From NCBI RefSeq assembly GCF_001906585.1, contig NZ_JUJA01000157.1, forward strand, positions 156,356 to 200,299: a DNA stretch of 43,944 nucleotides, in the 5' to 3' direction. This stretch comes from Streptomyces kebangsaanensis (lineage in GTDB: Bacteria; Actinomycetota; Actinomycetes; Streptomycetales; Streptomycetaceae). The notes beneath the pieces are model-generated. The model worked only from the letters and a program-made list of their open reading frames with translations. It was not told the origin of the DNA and searched no databases. The translations under genes and the position numbers were made by a program. Shown here one piece after another: positions 1 to 9,206 of this stretch. How positions within the stretch are numbered: the stretch's first letter is position 1; every line of letters begins with the position of its first letter.

Positions 1-92
1 CCCGCCTCGACGAGCTGCGCCGCGAAGTGTTCCACGAACCGCGACACCGCCTCCGGGTCCCGTTCCACCGCCGCCGCCTTCGACTCCGCCAT
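1..92 (-). CDS. GbsR/MarR-like transcriptional regulator, N-terminus only
   Basis: Partial gene running off the left edge; only the first about 30 codons are present. The ATG at 92 is preceded on the minus strand by a good GGAGGG Shine-Dalgarno. The visible peptide begins MAESKAAAVERDPEAVSRFV and continues with EHFAAQLVEAG, which resembles the FVERFA..L.EAG opening of GbsR/MarR-type winged-helix regulators. It is transcribed divergently from the ABC exporter at 167-2703, the usual arrangement for a local repressor of an efflux pump. Family assignment rests on this short match and on context; a TetR-type regulator is the main alternative. Confidence 0.5.
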   Translation of the reverse strand, partial: MAESKAAAVERDPEAVSRFVEHFAAQLVEA

Positions 93-166
93 GCCCTCCA
101 GCCTATCCGTAATTCATACGTTTTCTTAACTTCACAAATTTCTGAAAGAAGCGTACGTTGCGCAGC
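93..166. promoter_or_regulatory. divergent promoter region, regulator / ABC exporter
   Basis: This 74-bp gap between divergent genes is markedly AT-rich against its surroundings (about 105-150), as expected for back-to-back promoters. I cannot assign exact -10/-35 boxes or an operator palindrome with confidence. Confidence 0.35.
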
Positions 167-1093
167 ATGACGCAGGCAATCACGGTCTCCGGGCTGCACA
201 AGTCCTTCGGCCGGACCCACGCCCTGGACGGCCTCGACCTGGACGTCGCCGCTGGCGAGGTCCACGGCTTCCTCGGCCCCAACGGCTCCGGCAAGTCCAC
301 CACCATCCGGATCCTGCTCGGCCTGCTGCGCGCCGACTCCGGCGCCGCGCGGGTGCTGGGCCGCGACCCCTGGACGGACGCGGTGGAGGCGCACCGCCGG
401 ATCGCCTATGTCCCCGGGGACGTGACCCTGTGGCGCAACCTCTCCGGGGGCGAGGTCATCGACCTGTACGGCAGGCTGCGCGGGGGACTCGACCGGCGGC
501 GCCGGGACGAACTGGTCGAACGCTTCGAGCTGGATCCGACGAAGAAGGGCCGGACGTACTCCAAGGGCAACCGGCAGAAGGTCGCCCTGGTCGCCGCCTT
601 CGCCTCCGACGTCGACCTGCTGATCCTGGACGAGCCGACCTCGGGCCTCGACCCGCTGATGGAGGAGGTCTTCCAGCGCTGCGTGGCGGAGGAGCGCGAC
701 CGCGGCCGCACCGTCCTGCTCTCCTCCCACCTCCTCAGCGAGGTCGAGGAGCTGTGCGACCGGGTGAGCATCATCCGCAAGGGCCGCACCGTGGAGAGCG
801 GTTCGCTGGCCGATCTGCGCCACCTCACCCGCACCAGCGTCACCGCCGAGCTCGCCGGGCCGCCCGACGGGCTCGCCGGCCTGCCCGGCGTCCACGACCT
901 CGACGTCCGGGGCCACCGGGTCCGCCTCCAGGTGGACACCGACAAGCTGAACGAGGTACTGCGCTCGCTGAGCGGGACGGGGGTGCGGTCGCTGACCTCC
1001 ACCCCGCCGACGCTGGAGGAGCTGTTCCTGCGGCACTACCAGGACGAGGCCGGTTCGGACGCCGGAAGCGGAACCGTGGAGGTGGCGCGATGA
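167..1093 (+). CDS. ABC transporter ATP-binding protein (drug-exporter type)
   Basis: Nucleotide-binding subunit of a two-component ABC exporter; it hydrolyses ATP to drive efflux through the permease encoded next. Walker [10 protein letters not shown] lies at about residues 37-45. The signature loop is the degenerate YSKGNRQ form seen in DrrA-like exporters. Walker B with the D-loop reads [14 protein letters not shown], and the switch histidine is in [10 protein letters not shown]. The C-terminal about 90 residues form the extra domain usual in DrrA-type ATPases. Length is about 308 aa. I chose the ATG at 167; an in-frame TTG at 158 would add three residues. The stop overlaps the permease start in an ATGA, so the two are translationally coupled. 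Substrate unknown; antibiotic or lipid-like compounds are typical for the family. Confidence 0.9.
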   Translation: MTQAITVSGLHKSFGRTHALDGLDLDVAAGEVHGFLGPNGSGKSTTIRILLGLLRADSGAARVLGRDPWTDAVEAHRRIAYVPGDVTLWRNLSGGEVIDLYGRLRGGLDRRRRDELVERFELDPTKKGRTYSKGNRQKVALVAAFASDVDLLILDEPTSGLDPLMEEVFQRCVAEERDRGRTVLLSSHLLSEVEELCDRVSIIRKGRTVESGSLADLRHLTRTSVTAELAGPPDGLAGLPGVHDLDVRGHRVRLQVDTDKLNEVLRSLSGTGVRSLTSTPPTLEELFLRHYQDEAGSDAGSGTVEVAR

Positions 1094-2703
1094 CCGCCGC
1101 CGCCTCCCCCGTCCCCGCCGCGCGGGCCGACCGCTCCCGCCGTCTGGCCGGCACCGGGACCCTGCTGCGGTTCGCCCTGCGCCGCGACCGCGTGATGATC
1201 CCGGTCTGGGTCGCGGTCAACGCGCTGATGGTCCTGTCCATGCCGAACACGATCAAGGGCCTGTACGCCACCCCGGCCGAACGCGCCGACCTGATGCACC
1301 AGATGGCGACGAACCCCTCCCTGCGCGCCATGGTCGGCCCGGTGTTCGGCGACTCGCTGGGCGCGCTGACGGCCTGGCGGGTCGGGGTGTACGCGGGGGC
1401 GCTCGCCGCCGTGATGAGCCTGCTCGTCGTCGTACGGCACACCCGGGACGAGGAGGAGAGCGGACGGCAGGAACTGGTCTCGTCCGGAATGGTGGGCCGC
1501 CGGGCCCCGCTGACGGCGGCGCTGCTGGCGGCGGCCGTCGCCAACGCGGTCCTGGCCCTGCTGATCACGGCCGGTCTGGCAGGACAGGGCGCCTTGGGGG
1601 CCCTCGCCCTCGGGCTCGGGGTGGCGGGCGTGGGCATGGTCTTCGCCACGATGGCGGCGATCGTCGCCCAGCTCACGGAGAGCGCCCGGCCGGCCCGCGG
1701 CCTGACCTCCGCCGTCCTGGGCGCGGCCTTCGTGCTGCGGGCGGCCGGCGACTCCGGGACGGACGACGGCGCATCCGTGCTGACCTGGCTGTCCCCGCTG
1801 GGCTGGCTGGAGAACCTGCGGGCCTTCGCCGGCGAACGCTGGTGGGTGCTGTCGCTGTTCGCCGCCGCGGCGGTCGTCCAGGCCTCGGTCGCCTACGAGC
1901 TGGCCGGGCGCCGGGACACCGGCATGAGTTTCCTGCCGGCCCGGCCGGGACCCGCCCGGGGCCGTATCGGGACGGCGGGCGCGCTGGCCTGGCGGCTGCA
2001 GCGGGGCAGCGTGCTCGGCTGGAGCGCCGGCTTCTTCGTCGCGGGAGTCGTCTACGGCGGGATGGCGGACGGCGCGGCCCAGCTGGTCGGCGACAACGCC
2101 AAGGCGCGGGAGATCTTCCAGCGGATGGGCGGTCAGGCCGGCCTGACGGACGCCTTCCTCGCCGCGATGGTCGGGATGCTCGGCCTGGTCGCCGCGCTCC
2201 ATGTCGTCTCCTCCGTGCTGCGCCTGAGCGGCGAGGAGAGCTCGGGCCGTGCCGAGCCGGTGCTGGCGGGCGCGGTGGGCAGGCTGCGCTGGGCCGCCGG
2301 GCATCTGCTGATCGCCTTCGGCGGCTCGGTCCTGATCATGCTCCTGGCCGGGCTGGGCATCGCGGTCGGCCACGGCAGGCAGGCCGGGCCGGTGCTCGGC
2401 GCGTGCCTGGTCCAGGTGGCCGGGGTGTGGGTAGTGGGCGGCATCACCGTCCTGCTCCATGGCGTCCTGCCGCGGGGCGCCGTGGCCGCGTGGGGTGTGG
2501 CCGGGGCGGTGCTGCTGATCGGCTGGATCGGCCCGGCGCTGGACGTCCCGCAGTTCGTGCTGGACCTCTCCCCCTTCGGGCACCTGCCCAAGCTGCCGGG
2601 CGGGCGGATGGAGTGGGGGCCGGTCGGCGTCCTGCTCGCACTCGCGGCGCTCCTGGTGGCCGGGGGGCTGGCGGGCCTGCGCAGACGGGACGTCGGCGGC
2701 TGA
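1090..2703 (+). CDS. ABC transporter permease (antibiotic exporter type)
   Basis: About 537 aa multi-spanning membrane protein, partner of the upstream ATPase. It has roughly twelve hydrophobic segments in two similar halves, each opening with an amphipathic [10 protein letters not shown] or [13 protein letters not shown] element, as in the exporter-of-polyketide-antibiotics family (tetronasin-type permeases). The soluble stretch [18 protein letters not shown] and its second-half counterpart [18 protein letters not shown] are the repeated cytoplasmic motif of this family. Starts within the ATGA overlap at 1090. Expression probably depends on the divergent regulator at the left edge. The exported compound cannot be told from sequence. 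Confidence 0.88.
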   Translation: MTAAASPVPAARADRSRRLAGTGTLLRFALRRDRVMIPVWVAVNALMVLSMPNTIKGLYATPAERADLMHQMATNPSLRAMVGPVFGDSLGALTAWRVGVYAGALAAVMSLLVVVRHTRDEEESGRQELVSSGMVGRRAPLTAALLAAAVANAVLALLITAGLAGQGALGALALGLGVAGVGMVFATMAAIVAQLTESARPARGLTSAVLGAAFVLRAAGDSGTDDGASVLTWLSPLGWLENLRAFAGERWWVLSLFAAAAVVQASVAYELAGRRDTGMSFLPARPGPARGRIGTAGALAWRLQRGSVLGWSAGFFVAGVVYGGMADGAAQLVGDNAKAREIFQRMGGQAGLTDAFLAAMVGMLGLVAALHVVSSVLRLSGEESSGRAEPVLAGAVGRLRWAAGHLLIAFGGSVLIMLLAGLGIAVGHGRQAGPVLGACLVQVAGVWVVGGITVLLHGVLPRGAVAAWGVAGAVLLIGWIGPALDVPQFVLDLSPFGHLPKLPGGRMEWGPVGVLLALAALLVAGGLAGLRRRDVGG

Positions 2704-2733
2704 GCGTGCGCCGAGGGGTGCGGCTCGGGCGGC

Positions 2734-3330
2734 TCAGTCGGCGTACTGCTTGAGCTCCTCGGTGTCGAGTTCGATGCCGAGGGGCTCCGGCAGCGAGAGC
2801 TTGGCTCCGAACGACTTCTTGTTGGCACCGCGGTATCCCTCACCCGGGACGGGATCGCTGTAGAGCGTGACGGAGGCGTCGTCGCGGTCGATCAACAGGT
2901 AGTAGGGGATGCCCGCCTCGGCGTATCCGAGGGGCTTCTCCTCACGGTCCCGGCGGTGCGTATCCGCGTCGTACGAGGTGACCTCGACGGTCATCAGCAC
3001 ACCGGCGGTGTCGGCCCAGTCGCCCTTGCCCGCGAACGTGCCCCGTGGCGCCAGCACCGCGTCGGGAAGCGCCCGGCCCTTGCGATACCTCTCGATCCGC
3101 AGCCCCAGCTCGCCGCCCCCGTAGAGCCACAGCCCGGTACCGGCCACCAAGAAGCACTCCTGCAGCCACCGGATGACCTCGCTGTGGTTGCCGTCCGTCA
3201 TGCCCTTGATCCCGACCCGTCCGTTGATGAATTCCAACCTGACGGCGTCGAACCTCTTGGCCACGTGCGCGGCGAGCTCCTCGAACTCCTCTACGGACAT
3301 CTGGGACGTGTGCTGCGCCATAACCGTCAT
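2734..3330 (-). CDS. Uma2 family endonuclease-fold protein
   Basis: 198 aa protein of the Uma2 (DUF820) family, a PD-(D/E)XK nuclease-fold group that is abundant in Streptomyces and cyanobacteria and mostly of unknown role. Visible family marks are EFINGRV near the N-terminus, ALPDAVLAP (the PD motif), LMTVEVTSYDADTHRRDREE (the ExK-like core) and YAEAGIPYYLLIDRD. Start chosen at 3330, with AGGAGG five bases upstream; a second ATG at 3321 is less well placed. It is convergent with the ABC permease with only 30 bp between the stops. Nuclease activity is inferred from the fold only. Confidence 0.85.
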   Translation of the reverse strand: MTVMAQHTSQMSVEEFEELAAHVAKRFDAVRLEFINGRVGIKGMTDGNHSEVIRWLQECFLVAGTGLWLYGGGELGLRIERYRKGRALPDAVLAPRGTFAGKGDWADTAGVLMTVEVTSYDADTHRRDREEKPLGYAEAGIPYYLLIDRDDASVTLYSDPVPGEGYRGANKKSFGAKLSLPEPLGIELDTEELKQYAD

Positions 3331-3430
3331 GGTGCCTCCTCTCGCAGGCCGGCACCAGCTTGCCGAGCCTGCGATCACGACCGGGCGTACTCGTACGGAG
3401 ATCAGCCGAACGGGTGAGCCGGGCCCGGCG

Positions 3431-4651
3431 TCAGCCCACCACCACGCTCAACCCCTCCAGCCCCCGGATCACGAAGTTCGGCTTCCGCCGCGGCTCCGCC
3501 GCCAGGGTGAGCGTGGGGGCCCGCTCCAGCAGGGCCGTCATGGAGGCCGCCAGTTCGATACGGGCCAGGGGGGCGCCGATGCAGTAGTGGATGCCCGCGC
3601 TGAAGGAGATGTGCGGGTTGTCCCGGCGGGTCAGGTCCAGGCGCCCGGGGTCGGTGAAGACGGCCGGGTCGTGGTTGGCCGAGCCGAAGAGCATGGCGAT
3701 CTCCGCGCCCCTGGGAATCGTCGTGCCGTCGATCTCGACCTCGTCCAGGACCCAGCGCTCGAAGAGCTGCAGCGGCGTGTCGTAGCGCATCAGCTCCTCG
3801 ATCGCGGACGGGACCAGGGAGTGGTCCGCGCGCAGGGCCGCGAGCTGGTCCGGGTTGCGGAACAGCGCCCACCAGCCGTTGACCGTGGCGTTCACGGTGG
3901 CCTCGTGGCCGGCGTTGAGGAGCAGGACGGCCGTGGAGATCATCTCCTGCTCCGTCAGCCGGTCGTCCTCGTCGTGCGCGGCGATCAGCCCCGAGATCAG
4001 GTCCTCGCCCGGCTCCTTGCGGCGCTCGGCGATCAGCTCCCGCAGGTAGTCGGAGAACTCGACCGACGCCCGCACCGCCTTCTCCGCCGCCTCCTCGGAC
4101 GGGTTCAGCTCGTACATCCCGCAGATGTCCGCCGACCAGGGCCGCAGCGGGGCCCGGTCCGCCTCGGGGATGCCCAGCATCTCGGCGATCACCGCGACCG
4201 GCAGCGGCTCCGCGACGTCCGTGAGCAGATCGCCGCCGCCCGCCTCCACCAGGGCGGAGACCAGCTCGTTCGCCAGCCGGTGCACGTACGGCTTCAGCCG
4301 CTCCACCGTGCGCGGCGTGAACGCCTTCGACACCAGCCGCCGGATCCGGGTGTGGTCCGGCGGCTCCAGGTCGAGCATCCCGTGGTCGTTGAGGACGTGG
4401 AACGGCTCGTGCTCCGGCGGGGGCGCCGTACGGCCGAACTCCTCGTGCGTGAACCGGTGCTGGTAGGTCCGGCCCAGCCCGCGGTCCCGCAGCAGCGCCG
4501 AGACGTCCGCGTGGTGCGGGACCAGCCACTGGTCGGTGGGCTCGTAGTAGAGCACGCGGCCCCGCGCGCGCAGCTCGGCGTACGCCGGGTACGGGTCGGC
4601 GACGAACGCCGGGTCCCACGGGTCGAAGGCGAGGTCGGAAAGTGCGGACAT
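3431..4651 (-). CDS. cytochrome P450
   Basis: 406 aa, the normal length for a soluble bacterial class I P450. It has the I-helix oxygen-activation motif AGHEAT, the ExxR pair in EELMRYDTP, and the haem-binding loop FSAGIHYCIGAPLAR with the axial cysteine near residue 350. It would need an external ferredoxin and reductase; none lies beside it. Neighbours (Uma2 protein downstream, two-component system upstream, same strand) give no hint of the substrate, and no biosynthetic genes adjoin it, so it may be a stand-alone hydroxylase. The Shine-Dalgarno before the ATG is weak. Confidence 0.95.
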   Translation of the reverse strand: MSALSDLAFDPWDPAFVADPYPAYAELRARGRVLYYEPTDQWLVPHHADVSALLRDRGLGRTYQHRFTHEEFGRTAPPPEHEPFHVLNDHGMLDLEPPDHTRIRRLVSKAFTPRTVERLKPYVHRLANELVSALVEAGGGDLLTDVAEPLPVAVIAEMLGIPEADRAPLRPWSADICGMYELNPSEEAAEKAVRASVEFSDYLRELIAERRKEPGEDLISGLIAAHDEDDRLTEQEMISTAVLLLNAGHEATVNATVNGWWALFRNPDQLAALRADHSLVPSAIEELMRYDTPLQLFERWVLDEVEIDGTTIPRGAEIAMLFGSANHDPAVFTDPGRLDLTRRDNPHISFSAGIHYCIGAPLARIELAASMTALLERAPTLTLAAEPRRKPNFVIRGLEGLSVVVG

Positions 4652-4703
4652 GCCCGGACGTTAGCCCGGCCGCCCCCGGTCTGACCAGGGGTGGCGTCTC
4701 ACC

Positions 4704-4740
4704 TCACACCGCCCGGCCGGGGCGGCTCACCCCGGTGTGA
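4704..4740 (-). terminator. possible hairpin terminator at the 3' end of the response regulator
   Basis: The 8-bp arms TCACACCG (4704-4711) and CGGTGTGA (4733-4740) enclose a GC-rich loop that can itself fold. It overlaps the last codons and stop of the response-regulator gene, and there is no U-tract, so it is only a candidate. Confidence 0.3.
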
Positions 4741-5407
4741 CCAGCCGCGCCTCGTAGGCGAACACCGCCGCCTGGGTGCGGTCCCGCAGGCCCAGCTTGA
4801 CCAGGATCCTGCTCACATGGGTCTTGATGGTCGACTCGGCGACCACCAGCCGCCCGGCGATCTCCGCGTTCGACAAACCCTGCGCGATCAGCACCAGCAC
4901 CTCCGTCTCCCGCTCGGTCAGGTCCCCGTACGCCGCCTGCGCGGTGGCCGCCGGCCGCAAGGACTCGGCCATCTTCGAGAACTCGGTGATCAGCCGCCGG
5001 GTGACCGAGGGCGCGAGCAGCGCCTCGCCGGCCGCGACCACCCGCACCCCGTCGGCGAGCTGCCGCGCCGAGGCGTCCTTGAGCAGGAAGCCGGAGGCTC
5101 CCGCCCGCAGCGCCTGGTACACGTACTCGTCCAGGTCGAACGTGGTCAGCACCAGCACCTTCGCCGTGCCGTCCGCGGCGACGATCTCCCGGGTCGCCTC
5201 GATGCCGTTCAGCTCCGGCATCCGGATGTCCATCAGCACCACGTCCGGGGCCAGTTCGCGTACCCGCTCCACCGCCTCGCGTCCGTTGACGGCCTCGCCG
5301 ACGACCTCGATGCCGGGCATCGCGTTCAGCAGGACCGAGAAACCCTCGCGCACCATCATCTGGTCGTCCGCGATCAGGACGCGGATCGTGCCGTCCGTGG
5401 CCGTCAT
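4727..5407 (-). CDS. NarL/LuxR-family response regulator
   Basis: 226 aa two-domain response regulator. The receiver domain has the acidic pocket ADD near residue 14, the phospho-acceptor Asp at about residue 60 in VVLMDIRMPE, and the conserved Thr/Lys region VLTTFD...GFLLKDA. The C-terminal LuxR HTH (LTERETEVLVLIAQGLSNAEIA ... STIKTHVSRIL.KL) covers about residues 165-225. Its ATG overlaps the kinase stop by four bases, so kinase and regulator are coupled and form one cognate pair. Targets unknown; the nearest non-housekeeping genes on the same strand are the P450 and the Uma2 protein. Confidence 0.93.
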   Translation of the reverse strand: MTATDGTIRVLIADDQMMVREGFSVLLNAMPGIEVVGEAVNGREAVERVRELAPDVVLMDIRMPELNGIEATREIVAADGTAKVLVLTTFDLDEYVYQALRAGASGFLLKDASARQLADGVRVVAAGEALLAPSVTRRLITEFSKMAESLRPAATAQAAYGDLTERETEVLVLIAQGLSNAEIAGRLVVAESTIKTHVSRILVKLGLRDRTQAAVFAYEARLVTPG

Positions 5408-6759
5408 GCCCCGGCCTCGTCGTCGTCCGCGCGCTCCGCCACCGTGGCGACCGGCAGGAACACCGCCACCTCGTAGCCTCCGTCGTCGGTCGGGCCCGCC
5501 GTCATCTCGCCGTCCAGCATCGACACCCGCTCCCGCATGCCGGTGATGCCGTGCCCGGATCCGGGCGAGGGCTTCGTCAACGAGGGCGCGGGCGGCGGGC
5601 CGTTGACCACGCGCAGGGCGAGCCCGCCGAGGACGTGGCCGACCTCCACCCGGGCGCTCGCTCCGGGCGCGTGCCGCAGGGTGTTGCTCAGGGCCTCCTG
5701 GACGATCCGGTACGCCGACAGCTCCACGCCCGGAGGGAGTTCGCGCACCGCGCCCATCACCGTCTTCTCCACGGTCAGGCCGGCCTCCCGCACGTTCGCC
5801 AGCAGCGTGTCGAGGTCGGCGAGGGTGGGCTGCGGGGCCTGCGGGGCCTCGTAGTCCTCGGCGCGGACGACCCCGAGGACGCGGCGCAGTTCGGTCAGGG
5901 CCGCCACCGCGTTCTCGCGGATCGTGGCGAAGGCCTTCTCCAGCTCGGGCGGCGGGTTCTGCACCCGGTAGGGGGCGGCCTCGGCCTGGATGGCGACGAC
6001 GGACATGTGGTGGGCCACGACGTCGTGCAGCTCGCGGGCGATGGTGGTGCGCTCCTCCAGCAGGGTGCGGCGGGACCGCTCGTGCGCGGTCACCGTCTGC
6101 TGGGCGGTCACCTCCTGCTCGGCGTCGCGGCGGATGTGCCAGAGGGCGACGACGAGGAGGACGAGCGCGGAGAGGACCAGCATGGGTCCCGAGTTGTCGC
6201 CGGAGTGGTGGCCGTACACGGTCTCGGCGGCCAAGGCGTAGCACGCGGTGACCATCCAGGTCCACGCCGCCGTACGCGGCCGGGTGCGTATCGCCACCAC
6301 GGTGAGGACCGTCAGGTGCGCGACGAAGCTGCCGGGCGACCACGGCCAGCCGCCGAGGTTGCCGAACACCACCCACGAGGCCGCGGTCGCCCCCAGGGAG
6401 AGCCAGAAGGCTCCGACCGGGCGGACCAGGGTGAGCAGGACCGGCACCAGGGCCAGCAGGCCGTATACCGGTGCCGGGCCGCCGTGGGCGCTCACCCACG
6501 CGAGGAGCATGGCCAGCAGGCCGGCCCCCACCACCACGGCGTGCGGGGCCCAGGCCGCGTACTCCCGCAGGCGTCCGGGCAGCCGCCGGGTCAGCGGGCC
6601 GTCGACGCTCATGCGGCGCATCGGACGGTAGGCGAAGGCGCCCTGGAACAGATCCTGTCGCAGGACGTTCGCGGCCAGCGTGTACTCGGGGCTGCGCGGC
6701 TTGTGCGCGCCGAACGCGCCGTCCGGCGCCGTCCGCTGCGTCTGGGTCGTCTCGGTCAC
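5404..6759 (-). CDS. NarL-type sensor histidine kinase
   Basis: 451 aa membrane histidine kinase. An N-terminal about 40-residue cytoplasmic segment is followed by five or six hydrophobic helices (about residues 70-215). Then comes the HisKA_3 dimerisation domain with the phospho-acceptor His in TTIARELHDVVAHHMSVV (about residue 245), and a HATPase domain ending in GHGITGMRERVSMLDGEM. No extracytoplasmic sensor domain is visible, so the membrane helices themselves probably sense. GTG start at 6759 without a strong Shine-Dalgarno. It pairs with the overlapping response regulator downstream. Confidence 0.92.
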   Translation of the reverse strand: MTETTQTQRTAPDGAFGAHKPRSPEYTLAANVLRQDLFQGAFAYRPMRRMSVDGPLTRRLPGRLREYAAWAPHAVVVGAGLLAMLLAWVSAHGGPAPVYGLLALVPVLLTLVRPVGAFWLSLGATAASWVVFGNLGGWPWSPGSFVAHLTVLTVVAIRTRPRTAAWTWMVTACYALAAETVYGHHSGDNSGPMLVLSALVLLVVALWHIRRDAEQEVTAQQTVTAHERSRRTLLEERTTIARELHDVVAHHMSVVAIQAEAAPYRVQNPPPELEKAFATIRENAVAALTELRRVLGVVRAEDYEAPQAPQPTLADLDTLLANVREAGLTVEKTVMGAVRELPPGVELSAYRIVQEALSNTLRHAPGASARVEVGHVLGGLALRVVNGPPPAPSLTKPSPGSGHGITGMRERVSMLDGEMTAGPTDDGGYEVAVFLPVATVAERADDDEAGA

Positions 6760-6859
6760 GGTGGAAACGGTAGGCGGAGGCGGGGGCGCGGTCGTCCCCA
6801 GTGAGGGGGGTCTTTCCCGGTCCGTCTCAGGTACTACCGCCCGACCGGGTCCCCGGGGC

Positions 6860-7807
6860 TCACCACGCCAGCTGGGCGATCTCCTCCGCCGCCACCGCGC
6901 ACGCGTCCGCCGCCGGGTCGATCAGGGAGAAGTGGCCGACCTCCTCCAGGAGGGTCAGGCCCACCAGTTCACCCGCCTTCGCCGCCGCCTCCGCGTAGGA
7001 CTCCGCGACCGCCTGCGGTACGTCCAGGTCGCCGCGGCCCTGGACGAGGGTGGTCGCGATGCCGGTGGGCAGGAGGAGGGCCGGGTCGGCGTAGGGCCGG
7101 CGCTCCTCGAAGCCCTCGTCTCCGCCCAGCAGTTGGCGGGCCGCTCCGCCGCACACGTCCAGCTTCTCGGCGACCGCGAAGTCGGCGACCGGAGCGAGGG
7201 CGACCACGCCGCGCAGCGGTGCGGGGCCGTCCGTGCGCCAGGGGGCGTCCGCCGGGAGGACGTGGCGGGCCGCCGCCCACAGGGCCAGGTGGCCGCCCGC
7301 CGAGTGACCGGTGATCACCGTGCGGCGTATGTCGGCCTGGGGGAGCGCCTCCCGGGCGAGCGCGGGCAGCGCGTCGAGCGCCGCCGCCACGTCGTCGAAC
7401 GTGTCCGGCCAGCGGCCCGCGACCGGTGCCCCGCCCCCGGCCGCCGGGGTGGTGCCGCCGCGCCGGTACTCGACGTTGGCCACGGCGAAGCCGCGGCGGG
7501 CGAGGAAGTCCGCGAAGGGGGTGATGTGGCGGCGGTCGTACGGGGACCGCCAGGCGCCGCCGTGCAGCACCACCACGAGGGGTGCGGGGGAGTCGGGCGC
7601 CGGGGAAGCCGGGGAGTCGGGGGTGTCGCGGGGGGCGTAGAAGTCGACGACCTGGTCGGGGTGGTCGCCGTAGGCGGCCGTGGCGTCGGGGTCGACGGGC
7701 GCGTGCGAGAAGGCCGACTCCTCCTCCGCGGCGGCACGCGCGGCCGCGTCGCGGCCGGCGGTGTTCTCCGGTTCTGCGGCATCGCGGGGTGCGGCGGCGT
7801 CCGGCAT
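6860..7807 (-). CDS. alpha/beta hydrolase, probable kynurenine formamidase
   Basis: 315 aa alpha/beta hydrolase with an oxyanion motif HGGAW, nucleophile elbow GHSAGGH, a late acidic residue in QGRGDLDVP and catalytic His in EVGHFSLI. HGGxW plus GHSAGG is characteristic of AFMID-type arylformamidases, which hydrolyse N-formylkynurenine to kynurenine. It lies just downstream of tryptophan 2,3-dioxygenase and kynureninase, whose pathway lacks exactly this step. The N-terminal about 70 residues are Ala/Asp/Pro-rich and not part of the fold. Start at 7807 has GAGAGG upstream. The strong hairpin at 7932-7970 separates it from kynureninase, so it may have its own promoter. A generic carboxylesterase is the alternative. 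Confidence 0.75.
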   Translation of the reverse strand: MPDAAAPRDAAEPENTAGRDAAARAAAEEESAFSHAPVDPDATAAYGDHPDQVVDFYAPRDTPDSPASPAPDSPAPLVVVLHGGAWRSPYDRRHITPFADFLARRGFAVANVEYRRGGTTPAAGGGAPVAGRWPDTFDDVAAALDALPALAREALPQADIRRTVITGHSAGGHLALWAAARHVLPADAPWRTDGPAPLRGVVALAPVADFAVAEKLDVCGGAARQLLGGDEGFEERRPYADPALLLPTGIATTLVQGRGDLDVPQAVAESYAEAAAKAGELVGLTLLEEVGHFSLIDPAADACAVAAEEIAQLAW

Positions 7808-7931
7808 GCTTCGACCTCTCAGCGATGAAACAGATGTGCGGACCGGAGGGAAATCGTTCGGCCGTTGGCCGGGACGGTACCAGGCCGGTGACGTGCGCGG
7901 AGGCGGGCATGTCACGCCCGGTGGGGCCGGG

Positions 7932-7970
7932 CGGTTCCGCCGCACGGCGCGGGACCGTGCGGCGGAACCG
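7932..7970 (-). terminator. strong hairpin between kynureninase and the formamidase-like gene
   Basis: Perfect 16-bp arms (7932-7947 and 7955-7970) around a 7-nt loop, 30 bp past the kynureninase stop. This should end most transcripts of the kynA-kynU operon before the hydrolase gene. Confidence 0.7.
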
Positions 7971-8000
7971 TTCTCCGGGACCGGCCGTGCCGGCGGCGGG

Positions 8001-9206
8001 TCAGCCGAGCAGCTCCTCCGCCAGCACCCGCGCCGCCCGCTCCACGTCCGCGAAGCCGACGTACAGCGGGGTGAAGCCGAAGCGCAGCACGTCGGGGTGG
8101 CGGAAGTCGCCGACCACGCCGCGCTCGATCAGCCGTCTCATCACGTCCCCGGCGTCCGGGCAGCGCAGGGCCACCTGACTGCCCCGCTCCCCGTGGGCCG
8201 GCGGGGTCAGGCACTCCACGCGTCCGGCGGGGACGTACGCGGCGACGCATTCCAGGAAGAAGTCCGTCAGCGCGAGGGACTTGGCGCGCACGGCCTCGAC
8301 CGTCACCCCGTCCCAGACCTCCAGCGCCGCCTCCAGGGCGAGCAGGGAGAGGATGTCCGGGGTGCCGACGCGGCCGCGCAGCGCGCCCGCCGCCGGCTCG
8401 TACGCGTCCCGCATGCCGAAGGGCTCGGCGTGCGAGTTCCAGCCGGGCAGCGGGGAGTCGAAGCGGTCCTGGAGGTCGCGGCGGATGTACAGGAACGCCG
8501 GTGAACCCGGGCCGCCGTTCAGGTACTTGTAGGTGCACCCGACCGCCAGGCCCACGCCGTGCTCGTCCAGCCCCACCGGCAGGGCGCCCGCGCTGTGGCA
8601 CAGGTCCCAGACGGCGTACGCGCCCGCCGCGTGCACGGCCGCGGTGAGGGAGGGCAGGTCGTACAGGCGGCCGGTGCGGTAGTCGACGTGGTTGAGCAGG
8701 ACCGCGGCGGTGCGGGAGGACAGGGCCCCGGGCACCTCGGCCGGTGTCACCGGGCGCAGGGCGCAGCCCGTCATCCGGGCGGCGGATTGCGCGATGTAGC
8801 CGTCCGTGGGGAACGTCGTCGCGTCGACGACGATCTCGTCCCGGTCACCGCCGCCGCTGCCCTGTTCCCGGGCCATCCGTACGGCCGCCACCAGCGCCTT
8901 GAAGACGTTGACGCTGGTCGAGTCGCCCACCACGATCTGGCCGGGCGCCGCCCCGACCAGCGGGGCGATCCGGTCGCCGATCCGCTCGGGCGCGGTCCAC
9001 CAGCCGCTCTCCGTCCAGGAGCGGATGCGCAGCTCGCCCCACTGGCGGCGGACGACGTCGGCGATCCGCTCCGGGACGTGTGCGGCGAGCGCGCCGAGCG
9101 AGTTCCCGTCCAGGTAGACGCCCTCGTCGAGGACGAACCGGTCGCGCAGCGCGGCCAGTTCGTCCGCCGCGTCCAACTTCTCTGCCTTGAGGGTCAGGTC
9201 AGACAT
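8001..9206 (-). CDS. kynU: kynureninase
   Basis: 401 aa PLP enzyme that cleaves kynurenine to anthranilate and alanine (or hydroxykynurenine to 3-hydroxyanthranilate). Family marks are YLDGNSLG near the N-terminus, GDSTSVNVFKAL, NHVDYRTG, WDLCHSAGALPV and the PLP-lysine segment CTYKYLNGGPGSPAF. The C-terminal small domain ends with RFGFTPLYVGF. Its ATG overlaps the end of the dioxygenase gene by 8 bp, so the two are coupled. Together they can supply anthranilate from tryptophan, used in catabolism or as a secondary-metabolite precursor. Confidence 0.95.
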   Translation of the reverse strand: MSDLTLKAEKLDAADELAALRDRFVLDEGVYLDGNSLGALAAHVPERIADVVRRQWGELRIRSWTESGWWTAPERIGDRIAPLVGAAPGQIVVGDSTSVNVFKALVAAVRMAREQGSGGGDRDEIVVDATTFPTDGYIAQSAARMTGCALRPVTPAEVPGALSSRTAAVLLNHVDYRTGRLYDLPSLTAAVHAAGAYAVWDLCHSAGALPVGLDEHGVGLAVGCTYKYLNGGPGSPAFLYIRRDLQDRFDSPLPGWNSHAEPFGMRDAYEPAAGALRGRVGTPDILSLLALEAALEVWDGVTVEAVRAKSLALTDFFLECVAAYVPAGRVECLTPPAHGERGSQVALRCPDAGDVMRRLIERGVVGDFRHPDVLRFGFTPLYVGFADVERAARVLAEELLG